Under the pieces are notes generated by a model that did not search any database, was not told the DNA's origin, and saw only the letters and a list, made by a program, of their open reading frames with translations. Shown one piece after another: positions 12,527 through 18,593 of a stretch of 18,593 bases of DNA (within the stretch, counting starts at the first letter, position 1; each line of letters opens with the position of its first letter). The translations under genes and the position numbers were made by a program. Origin of the DNA: an uncultured Collinsella sp. (GTDB taxonomy: Bacteria; Actinomycetota; Coriobacteriia; Coriobacteriales; Coriobacteriaceae); assembly GCA_900544065.1 (NCBI GenBank), contig UQTR01000034.1:1-18593 (forward strand), in the 5' to 3' direction.

Positions 12527-12999
12527 ATGACCACCCCTGGACGCCATGGATCGACCGTCACCGCGCGTTCATGCGTGAGCAAGGCCGGCGCCCCCAGGGA
12601 AACGCCGGCGATGCTCAGTGAACTCGGCCACGGCTCGTAGTGCATGGTGCAGGTATAGGTCCTAAACGTGCCAGAAAGAGAGAGCAGGCCACCATCCGAT
12701 GACGCCGTGCCCCGTTCGCTCGAGACCTCGACCTGCAGGTCATATCCCTCCATGGCATCCTGAATCTGAGCTTGAACGGTCGCGGAAGCGTCAATGGAGC
12801 TCTCGTCACCCTCCCCGCCCGGCGCCACAGCGTGCGCCAGCACGATGTCGGGCACCACACGGTCGAAGCGCGCGACTGCGCCGGCAAAGATCATGACGTT
12901 GTACGCGACGAGAGCCAGCACGAGCAGGACAGGCGTGACCACGGCCATCTCGACCGTCGCCTGGGCACGCTCCTCGCGCAAGCCCGTGCGAATGCCCAT
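12523..12999 (-). CDS. TadE/TadF-like pseudopilin
   Basis: A 158-aa protein. A short basic N-terminus (MGIRTGLREERA) precedes a prepilin-type site (A|QATVEM) and a hydrophobic helix (residues about 17-40: VEMAVVTPVLLVLALVAYNV). The exported C-terminal domain ends in SLGAPALLTHERAVTVDPW. This is the TadE-like organisation: minor pilins of Tad systems that assist assembly or tip formation. The ATG at 12999 overlaps the upstream TadG-like stop codon (TAATG). It has only one or two cysteines, and its C-terminal sequence is not recognisable beyond the family pattern. Confidence 0.8.
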   Translation of the reverse strand: MGIRTGLREERAQATVEMAVVTPVLLVLALVAYNVMIFAGAVARFDRVVPDIVLAHAVAPGGEGDESSIDASATVQAQIQDAMEGYDLQVEVSSERGTASSDGGLLSLSGTFRTYTCTMHYEPWPSSLSIAGVSLGAPALLTHERAVTVDPWRPGVVM

Positions 13000-15164
13000 T
13001 ACGACCCACCGCCAAAAGCCCCCACCAGCGTGGCAACATCGACAGTGAGCGGGATGGAGCCGCCGCCGGGCAGCGGGATCTCCGCAAGCGTGAACACCGC
13101 GCCGCTGATGGTGCGCTCGACGTGATATTCCAAGGCCTCGCAAAGTGCCTTGGGGTCAGTCACGCCCAAGGGGATTTTTCGCAGGGTATCTTGAGTTTTG
13201 GAGATGCCTGCGATATCGGACCCCGGACTTTTGATGACATTGGCGGTATCGGTCAGCACCGGTTTTCGCAGACGCAAATCGCACGGTTCGAGTCCCAGCG
13301 CCGCCACGGAGGACGAAACGGTGTCACCGAGCCAGGACGCGATGGAGCCCAACGCGCCGCTACTCCCTCCCAAGCCACCGATTAGCTCTCCCATAAGCTC
13401 GTCGGCCGCACCCTGGATGTCTCCGTACCCCACAAGCAGGCGGCCCCAAACATCCATAACACCGTCGAGCACGCCGGCAACGCCGCCCGAACGCTCCTCC
13501 AGCGTCGAGAAAAACCGCGAGAGAACGTTATTTTGTGCCGTCGCATCATCGGGCGCCAGCACTGCAGCAGAAATTGCACCACGATCGCCAAGCTCAACTG
13601 CCGTGTTAAACGAAGAGTTGAGCTCGTCGGGACTGGAGATGGCGCCCGAGACCGCAAAGGCGACCACGCCGTTGCGACCGGGCGGGGCGATGCGCGGACG
13701 CTCACCGGATAGTTCTTTGATGGCGGTATCGAACGCATTGCCCGCACGGTCGGCTTCGTCCTCGGTCTGACGCTCGAGCTCAAGCTCCTTGTTGCGACAG
13801 TCGACGTAGTCCTCCAGGGCGTCTTTAAACTTGTCAAAGTGATACTCGAAGCCGTTTTCGATAGAGGTTGAAGGCGCCGCAACAGCACCAAGCGACGAAA
13901 CGCCAAAATGGCATTTGCTGCATTTATCCTGCCCATCGTAATCGGCAACCGAAGCAAATCCGCTCGGCGTTCCTTTCTTATAGTTAGGGCAGGTCGTCCC
14001 GTAATGCAGATACGCCTTGCCATCGTTCACGCTCGTCGGCCACACCGCATCGGTATAGAGTTCCGTCGCCCGAACCTCATCAGAGTTGCGCGGCAGCAGC
14101 GGAATATAGGAGGAAACCCTGTCTCCGTTCTCGGTTATATATGCCCGATCGACCTCCGCACTCGCATAGGTATAAAACGCCTTACGCGCCGCAGACTCTG
14201 CCTTCATCTCGACACTCGAGCCTTGGGGCTTCTCGTTTGCCAGACGCCGATGGTAGTAGTCCTTCGCACGATCAAGGGCAACTTGAGGCTCCCACGTAAC
14301 GCTCGATGAGTAATGCGGATTTTGAACACCGGAGAGATCCGTTAGGCTTTTTGCGCGCTCCCACATACACGAACAGCTGCCGACCGAACCTCTATCCGAT
14401 CCACCGCAATCCGCTAGCCAGGCGCGCTCTTTGGCCTTCGCCGTCTCCTCCGACGCTTTTTGCAGCTCCTCGGCCGCGCGCTCCAAATCTTCCGACGCAT
14501 CTTTAATAGCATCGGTCGAGATTTCGGAGCCTTCGAGCGCAACAAAATCCGACTCGGATGTCCTGGGCACGGCAAGCGCCGTACCGGTATAGGTCGCGCC
14601 GTCGGTGTCCTGCGCCGATACTGCCTGCATGGCGCGCGCGGCAACCAGGTACGGCAAGGCTGTCTCAATCTTTTGCAAGCCCTTTGCCGCACTTTTGGCA
14701 AACTTGTTACGCGTTTTAATGATCTGGGTTCCCGTATCGATGATATCGCTGCCGACAACCTCGGCGCCTGGAATGAGAATGGCAACCAAGCCGGTGCCGA
14801 TCGTGGCAAACCCCGCCAGGCCCAAACTCAAAATGCTCGCATCCACCACCGTGGCGGCCGTGTGATAGGACGACACCACGTTGGCGCCCGCCAGCGCACC
14901 GCTATCGGCCGCCACCTGGGTGTCTCCGGCGCGTGACATGCTCCATATCGCCGCGGTCGACGAAAACAGCAGCGTAAGCACCACCAGAATGACAACCGCA
15001 GAGGAGAGCGTGGTATAGGCACCGTCTTCGATAAACAAGTCGATACCGGCACGGCCCATAAAGCCGCCCCGCTTGCGGCGAGCGCCTGGTCGACGGCGGG
15101 CCGCAAACCCTTGCGTCGCTCGCAGTAGGCAGCGCCTAATTCCATGCAGCAATCCATGAATCAT
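12999..15164 (-). CDS. Large TadG-like pilus-associated protein
   Basis: A 721-aa protein. A basic N-terminus (residues 1-40) leads to a membrane segment at about 54-74. TadG-like SRAGDTQVAADSGALAGA follows at 77-94, and a second hydrophobic stretch lies at 111-131. The rest should be outside the membrane. It includes a charged coiled coil (about 218-248), ten cysteines in all (for example C253, C264, C266, C392, C415, C418, C456) with a CSKCH motif at 415-419, a second coiled region (about 445-470) and a glycine-rich part (about 585-620). TadG proteins anchor or cap Tad pili. The start at 15164 has GGAGG 6 nt upstream; it overlaps the preceding TadE-like gene by 29 nt. It is much longer than a typical TadE. 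Confidence 0.78.
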   Translation of the reverse strand: MIHGLLHGIRRCLLRATQGFAARRRPGARRKRGGFMGRAGIDLFIEDGAYTTLSSAVVILVVLTLLFSSTAAIWSMSRAGDTQVAADSGALAGANVVSSYHTAATVVDASILSLGLAGFATIGTGLVAILIPGAEVVGSDIIDTGTQIIKTRNKFAKSAAKGLQKIETALPYLVAARAMQAVSAQDTDGATYTGTALAVPRTSESDFVALEGSEISTDAIKDASEDLERAAEELQKASEETAKAKERAWLADCGGSDRGSVGSCSCMWERAKSLTDLSGVQNPHYSSSVTWEPQVALDRAKDYYHRRLANEKPQGSSVEMKAESAARKAFYTYASAEVDRAYITENGDRVSSYIPLLPRNSDEVRATELYTDAVWPTSVNDGKAYLHYGTTCPNYKKGTPSGFASVADYDGQDKCSKCHFGVSSLGAVAAPSTSIENGFEYHFDKFKDALEDYVDCRNKELELERQTEDEADRAGNAFDTAIKELSGERPRIAPPGRNGVVAFAVSGAISSPDELNSSFNTAVELGDRGAISAAVLAPDDATAQNNVLSRFFSTLEERSGGVAGVLDGVMDVWGRLLVGYGDIQGAADELMGELIGGLGGSSGALGSIASWLGDTVSSSVAALGLEPCDLRLRKPVLTDTANVIKSPGSDIAGISKTQDTLRKIPLGVTDPKALCEALEYHVERTISGAVFTLAEIPLPGGGSIPLTVDVATLVGAFGGGS

Positions 15165-15648
15165 AATCTCCCTCCAGCCATTCGGGACGCGATCGATACG
15201 AGACGTCGACCTTGAGCTCGACATAGCCGCCCTCACCCACGCTGCCCATGGCCTGCACAAATGCACCGATCACGGGCAGCGGCTTAACCTCGCCGGCAAC
15301 AGACACGGACGAAACGCCGCCGGCACCGGCCCGCCCCAACTCGATATCCCACGACAGCGGCCCGCCGGCATGAAAAATCGAGACGTTGGGCACCGCGGCA
15401 AGTCTGCGGCGAGTGAACTCCTTAAGGTCATCGTCGTCCTCCACCGTCGTCGTGGTCATAAGCCGCGCGGTCTCGGCGGCGGCAGACTCCATGACCGCGC
15501 GCGTATAGAGCAGGCACACCGGCTGCAACGCGAGCAAGATAAGCGTCAAAAACGTCGGCAGCAAAAAGGCGGCCTCGACCGTAGACTGCGCCCGATCCTC
15601 GCACGCGATATCAATACAGAGCGATGTCCTTGGCACCCGTCGCGGCAT
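15136..15648 (-). CDS. TadE-like pseudopilin
   Basis: About 170 aa. A prepilin-type site (EDRA|QSTVEAAF) is followed by a hydrophobic helix (FLLPTFLTLILLALQPVCLL) and then the TadE pattern of alanine-rich ESAAAETARLM. The C-terminal domain ends RSRPEWLEGDYDSW. The start is uncertain: ATG at 15648 and GTG at 15636 both lack a good Shine-Dalgarno and both overlap the upstream pilin-like gene (which stops at 15611), so coupling is likely. A long upstream in-frame extension rich in R, W and C residues is not credible. It is probably a minor pilin needed for pilus assembly. Confidence 0.8.
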   Translation of the reverse strand: MPRRVPRTSLCIDIACEDRAQSTVEAAFLLPTFLTLILLALQPVCLLYTRAVMESAAAETARLMTTTTVEDDDDLKEFTRRRLAAVPNVSIFHAGGPLSWDIELGRAGAGGVSSVSVAGEVKPLPVIGAFVQAMGSVGEGGYVELKVDVSYRSRPEWLEGDYDSWIAAWN

Positions 15649-15829
15649 CGATAACCGACGACGGGACGACGCCATGAGACGCTGCCCGCTCGACCAGTGC
15701 CGCCAAGCGCCCATCGGTGCCAGCGCGCCAAAGCCCCGCAATCGCCAGCACAATCGATAACAGCGCCACGGTGACGATGGCGTATTCGACGGTCGACTGA
15801 GCAGATTCCTCACACAGGACACCATGCAT
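15611..15829 (-). CDS. Short Flp/TadE-like pilin, 72 aa
   Basis: A 72-aa peptide with a nine-residue leader (MHGVLCEESA), prepilin-type site A|QSTVEY, a hydrophobic helix (AIVTVALLSIVLAIAGLW) and a short polar tail ending GAKDIALY. Its Glu+5 and Tyr+6 match the Flp pilin pattern. The ATG at 15829 lies 1 nt after the upstream stop; its AAGGAGG is made by the last codons of that gene. It could be a second pilin subunit or a minor component. Confidence 0.8.
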   Translation of the reverse strand: MHGVLCEESAQSTVEYAIVTVALLSIVLAIAGLWRAGTDGRLAALVERAASHGVVPSSVIDAATGAKDIALY

Positions 15830-15830
15830 T

Positions 15831-16394
15831 TCACGACCCCTCCTTTGACTCCGTTGTTTGCGGAACCAGACGCACGGCACGCAGACGGCACGAGGTATCG
15901 CCGGCATCCGCGGCAACCGTCACCATGTCGACCCAGCCTCGCCCATCGCGCACGATGGCGCCCCATACGTTGCCCTTAATATCGAGATAGCCGCTCAGGG
16001 CGAGCTGGGCCGTGGGCACCTCACGGTAGGCGCGCAACAGGTCTGCCGCCGCCTCGGTCATCGGCCGGTCCTCGGACCATGCGAGTCGAACCGCGATCGC
16101 GTTGTCTGCAGACGGCTCCGTCGCGCTGGCGGCCCGCTCGTCGAGCGCCTGCAAAAAGGTACGAGCCGTGACGGCGGCATTCTGACCGCCCATATCTCCC
16201 GCGCCTTCTGCTTGTGACACCGCCGCCGAAACCGATCCCAAATCGGCAGTAGCGCCTGGACGCTGCTGTCGCGCAACACCCAGCCCCCAAAGCGTCACCG
16301 CTATTGCCACGAGCAAACAGACGAGCACCAGCGGCGAACCAACAGGCTGCCTGCCTCCTACAGGCTGTTGATGCCGTCTTTGATCGCGTTCCAT
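15831..16394 (-). CDS. Unknown membrane-anchored protein in Tad operon
   Basis: A 187-aa protein not recognised as any named Tad component. A polar N-terminus precedes one membrane segment at about residues 21-41 (PLVLVCLLVAIAVTLWGLGV). An alanine-rich linker (VSAAVSQAEGAGDMGGQN) leads to a soluble domain, probably outside, with SGYLDIKGNVWGAIVRDGRG and a C-terminus carrying one cysteine (DTSCRLRAVRLV). Such single-pass layouts fit pilus assembly accessory proteins. The start at 16394 would overlap flp by 37 nt. The AGGAGG at the end of flp has no well-placed in-frame start, so the true start is uncertain. Its last codons hold the Shine-Dalgarno of the next gene. Confidence 0.65.
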   Translation of the reverse strand: MERDQRRHQQPVGGRQPVGSPLVLVCLLVAIAVTLWGLGVARQQRPGATADLGSVSAAVSQAEGAGDMGGQNAAVTARTFLQALDERAASATEPSADNAIAVRLAWSEDRPMTEAAADLLRAYREVPTAQLALSGYLDIKGNVWGAIVRDGRGWVDMVTVAADAGDTSCRLRAVRLVPQTTESKEGS

Positions 16395-16591
16395 AGTTCT
16401 TCGACTTTGCTCTTAAACGCGACGATGGCGATAATCGCGATCACTACGAGCACGCCGACCAAGATGGCGTATTCGGTAGTGCCCTGCGCGTTCTCCTCCC
16501 GCAACAGCGCCTTGGCACGCTGGCGAGCGCGGATTGCCCGGCAAAATGCCCAGCTCCAAGCCTTGCCCGCAATGTCGGTCATCGTGTTCAT
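16358..16591 (-). CDS. flp: Flp-type major pilin precursor
   Basis: A 77-aa prepilin. A long positively charged leader (MNTMTDIAGKAWSW... to about residue 35) ends in ENA|QGTTEY, a class III (Flp) processing site with Glu+5 and Tyr+6. A 20-residue hydrophobic helix follows (AILVGVLVVIAIIAIVAFKS), then a short tail (WNAIKDGINSL). After cleavage by a TadV-type prepilin peptidase (not in the window) it would polymerise as the pilus shaft. The ATG at 16591 has GGGAGG 5 nt upstream and lies 10 nt after tadC. The leader is long for an Flp pilin, and the residue before the cut is Ala where many homologues have Gly. Confidence 0.9.
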   Translation of the reverse strand: MNTMTDIAGKAWSWAFCRAIRARQRAKALLREENAQGTTEYAILVGVLVVIAIIAIVAFKSKVEELWNAIKDGINSL

Positions 16592-16601
16592 GTATTCCTC
16601 C

Positions 16602-17243
16602 CTACATCATCCCGCCTGCTCCCAGCAGCGGGCCCAATATGGACAGAAGCAACGCCGGCAAGATGAGCGTGCCGGTGGGAATCAGCAACTTGACCGGCGC
16701 GCGCTCGATCTCGCGCTCGACTGCGGCGCGATGGGCCGCACGGATCTCGCGACTTTGAGCAGCCAGCGTCTCGGCCAGCGGGGCGCCCAGCGCAAGCGCC
16801 TGCCCCACCGTGATGGCAAAGGTCTCGAGCGCCCTCACGTCCAAATCACGCGCGGCAGCCAACAGCTCGGCCTCGCGCGTCCCCACGCCCACCTGCCACG
16901 CCATGCAAGCTCGTTCAAGACGAACGGCCAGCACCGACCGACGATTGGCACAGAAAATCTCGAGCGCCGCGTCAAACGAAAGGCCGGCAGAAAGCCCCAG
17001 GCGCACCACGTCGATCATCTCGGACACCTCACCGAGCGACACCCGCGCCGGGCCGCCCACCCCAATCGCGCCCTTCATTCGCGCGGTCAGGGCATCAATC
17101 ACCGAGCAGCCCGCAGCAATGACCAGTACCGCCTCACGCTTGCACGTCTCTGCAATCTTGCGAGCATCCGCACGCTCCAAACCCGTCGCGGCAAATACGC
17201 TCAGGGCACACAGACAAGCCGCGACCCCGACCAGGGCGCTCAT
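16602..17243 (-). CDS. tadC: Tad pilus inner-membrane platform protein TadC
   Basis: A 213-aa GspF-like (T2SSF domain) membrane protein. It shows a hydrophobic N-terminus (ALVGVAACLCALSVFAATGL), the cytoplasmic T2SSF helices (EMIDVVRLGLSAGLSFDAAL ... ALETFAITVGQALALGAPLA, then REIRAAHRAAVEREIERAPV) and two C-terminal membrane helices (KLLIPTGTLILPALLLSILG). With TadB it forms the platform on which the CpaF ATPase drives pilin polymerisation. The ATG at 17243 overlaps the tadB stop as ATGA; longer in-frame starts would lie inside tadB. Confidence 0.9.
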   Translation of the reverse strand: MSALVGVAACLCALSVFAATGLERADARKIAETCKREAVLVIAAGCSVIDALTARMKGAIGVGGPARVSLGEVSEMIDVVRLGLSAGLSFDAALEIFCANRRSVLAVRLERACMAWQVGVGTREAELLAAARDLDVRALETFAITVGQALALGAPLAETLAAQSREIRAAHRAAVEREIERAPVKLLIPTGTLILPALLLSILGPLLGAGGMM

Positions 17244-18166
17244 AACTCCACCCGCATAATGCGCCGGATAACTACCAGGGCAACGACGTTGAGGGCAAGT
17301 CCCAGCACCACGGCGCCCGCACCAGCCGGCGTCGCAAGACCGCGGCGAAAGTCTGCCGAAAGCAGAGCCAGTACCGCGCACATGCCCGCCGGCATTGCCG
17401 CGACCATGTGTGCCGACATACGCGCCTGTGACGTCTTAACGTCCAAACGGCGTTTGAGCTCAATGCGCTCACCCACCATGCTCGACGCCTCGGACAGCAA
17501 GCCGGCAAGCGGAGCCCCGGTACGCTGCGATACTTTGAGCGCCAAGGTGACAAGCGAAAGGCCGGGGGCATCGATGCGAACGAGTAGGTCATCGAGTGCG
17601 TCGGTCGCCGAGATACCGCAATCGATTGCCGCCGCCACCCGCAAAAACTCGGTATGCACCGGCTCTTGCGCATGGGCGCCCACAAAGCGCATGCCCTGCG
17701 CCAGCGAATGCCCCGAGGCAAGCGACATGGATAACGCCGTGAATGCCTCGGGCATGGCCTCTTCTACATCATGCTGTTCGCGTCGGCGATCGAAGGTGTC
17801 ACGCGCGGCACCCACGCCAAACGGCGCCACCAGCCCCAAGACAAAGCCGATGGGCGACAACGACGCAACGGCCAGCAAAACACTGCAGATACCGCTCGAC
17901 AGCAGCAGAAATGCCAGACGAGCCGAGTTATCCTCAATAGCAAGCCCAAGGCGATCTGTGGGGATCAGCGACGCCCACGAGCGAGCAATGTTTGTCAGTA
18001 GGTTGTTTTCCGCCAACTCACGGGGCAGCTTCTCCGCCATCGATTCGAGCGTCTGGCGCGCCAGCTCCGCCGGTGGCATCCGCGGCACACGAGGCTCTGC
18101 CCCACACGCCGTCGCGACAGAAAGCCCCGCCAAGCCCCCTACGACGAGGGGCATAGCGATCTCCAT
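17240..18166 (-). CDS. tadB: Tad pilus inner-membrane platform protein TadB
   Basis: A 308-aa T2SSF-domain protein. An N-terminal membrane segment is followed by a polar region, a central pair of hydrophobic stretches (AFLLLSSGICSVLLAVASLS, PIGFVLGLVAPFGVGA) and the cytoplasmic T2SSF domain (EEAMPEAFTALSMSLASGHS ... LVTLALKVSQRTGAPLAGLL ... RRLDVKTSQARMSAHMVAAM). A C-terminal membrane helix ends at RIMRVEL. It partners TadC. The ATG at 18166 has GGAGG 7 nt upstream and overlaps the 3' end of cpaF by 28 nt. Confidence 0.9.
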   Translation of the reverse strand: MEIAMPLVVGGLAGLSVATACGAEPRVPRMPPAELARQTLESMAEKLPRELAENNLLTNIARSWASLIPTDRLGLAIEDNSARLAFLLLSSGICSVLLAVASLSPIGFVLGLVAPFGVGAARDTFDRRREQHDVEEAMPEAFTALSMSLASGHSLAQGMRFVGAHAQEPVHTEFLRVAAAIDCGISATDALDDLLVRIDAPGLSLVTLALKVSQRTGAPLAGLLSEASSMVGERIELKRRLDVKTSQARMSAHMVAAMPAGMCAVLALLSADFRRGLATPAGAGAVVLGLALNVVALVVIRRIMRVEL

Positions 18167-18564
18167 TCGTCCACCTCCTCTTGCGTGAGCGTTCCCGACC
18201 GCAAGCCCTCCGCAATAAACGGCGGCTCGCGGTCGAGCGTCCAGGTGCGTTCGGCGGCATCGAACGTCACGTAGCGTTCGAGCTCAACACCGCCCGACGC
18301 GCCGCGGCGAACCCCCGAATATGAGGCCACAAAGCGCTTGCCATCTGCATGACGCTCGGACATCACGATGCCGTCGAGCGCCATGGCAATCTGCTCTTCG
18401 ATAAGCTCACTCGGCAAATCGATGCCGTAGCGCGCAAGCAGCGTCAGGCGAACCACGGTCTCCTGCTCAGTACCCGCATGGAGCGTGGTGAGCGAGCCGT
18501 CGTGGCCCGTGTTCATGGCCTGCAGCATGTCGCAGCACTCGGCGCCGCGCACCTCGCCCACGAC
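18139..18564 (-). CDS. cpaF: CpaF/TadA pilus assembly ATPase, C-terminal part (5' end off the contig)
   Basis: The last 141 residues of the Tad secretion ATPase that powers pilin extrusion. The first authentic residues are VVGEVRGAECCDMLQAMNTG, the Walker B region (GEVRG), followed by HDGSLTTLHAG, the histidine box of type II/IV secretion ATPases. The C-terminal tail ends EEVDEWRSLCPSS. Everything upstream, including the Walker A motif, is missing. The five residues MYKRQ that an automatic call would place in front are translated from Nextera adapter (18565-18593), so the apparent start is artificial. The stop overlaps the tadB start. Confidence 0.93.
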   Translation of the reverse strand, partial: VVGEVRGAECCDMLQAMNTGHDGSLTTLHAGTEQETVVRLTLLARYGIDLPSELIEEQIAMALDGIVMSERHADGKRFVASYSGVRRGASGGVELERYVTFDAAERTWTLDREPPFIAEGLRSGTLTQEEVDEWRSLCPSS

Positions 18565-18593
18565 CTGTCTCTTATACACATCTCCGAGCCCAC
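18565..18593. other. Illumina Nextera (Tn5 mosaic-end) adapter, not genomic
   Basis: CTGTCTCTTATACACATCT (18565-18583) is the 19-bp Tn5 mosaic end used in Nextera libraries, followed by CCGAGCCCAC, the start of the read-1 adapter. It replaces the expected cpaF coding sequence at the contig end. It should be trimmed. Confidence 0.98.

Noticed and set aside
14240..14400. c-type cytochrome function for the TadG-like protein because of CxxCH
   Set aside because: A single CxxCH without other haem-protein features is weak evidence; the position given is only the general area of the cysteine-rich part, and the motif itself is encoded near 13905-13925.

Overview
The window looks like chromosomal DNA of a Coriobacteriia actinobacterium, most likely Collinsella or a close relative. 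This is judged from the GC-rich coding sequence, the strong bias to one strand, the protein sequences and a monoderm-type Tad pilus cluster; no database search was possible. It is evidently a short-read metagenomic or draft contig. Its right end carries 29 bases of Illumina Nextera (Tn5 mosaic-end) adapter. Its left end begins with a 55-base exact copy of part of a tRNA-Arg gene found 265 bases further in, which suggests an assembly-graph break at k=55.

Layout, nearly all on the minus strand. Bases 1-400 hold two tRNA-Arg(ACG) genes, one cut by the contig edge, with promoters and a terminator. Bases 398-2232 hold a small unknown gene and serS. Bases 2263-2683 hold a palindrome-rich divergent control region, a 57-residue membrane protein (the only plus-strand gene) and a foldback REPIN-like repeat that reaches into the proC stop codon. 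Bases 2677-5140 hold proC, rlmH, an SPFH/band-7 membrane protein and tRNA-Leu(CAG). Bases 5184-10679 hold a translation and RNA-maintenance group (tatD, rsmA, metG, rsmI) preceded by a GH5-like protein whose predicted acid/base residue is missing.

Bases 10680-11422 are non-coding and the most unusual stretch. They hold a tandem array of 44-nt palindromes at an exact 62-nt period, then a 63-nt direct repeat. The repeat duplicates the 3' end of tRNA-Phe with its terminator around a 123-nt GC-rich, hairpin-rich island. tRNA-Phe itself has an acceptor-stem mismatch and no encoded CCA, unlike the other complete tRNAs here. This looks like an integration scar or a recurrent mobile repeat.

Bases 11558-12163 hold a toxin-antitoxin-like pair (toxin first, RHH antitoxin second, 4-nt overlap) with a promoter overlapped by an inverted repeat. 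Bases 12167-18564 are a tightly packed Tad/Flp pilus operon transcribed right to left: cpaF (cut by the contig end), tadB, tadC, flp, an unknown membrane-anchored protein, a second pilin-like peptide, a TadE-like pseudopilin, a large TadG-like protein, another TadE-like protein and a DUF192 protein. Four of these proteins share an A|Q-x-T-x-E prepilin-type site. CpaF would supply energy for assembly, TadB/TadC the inner-membrane platform, Flp the shaft, and the TadE/G-like proteins the minor or tip components.
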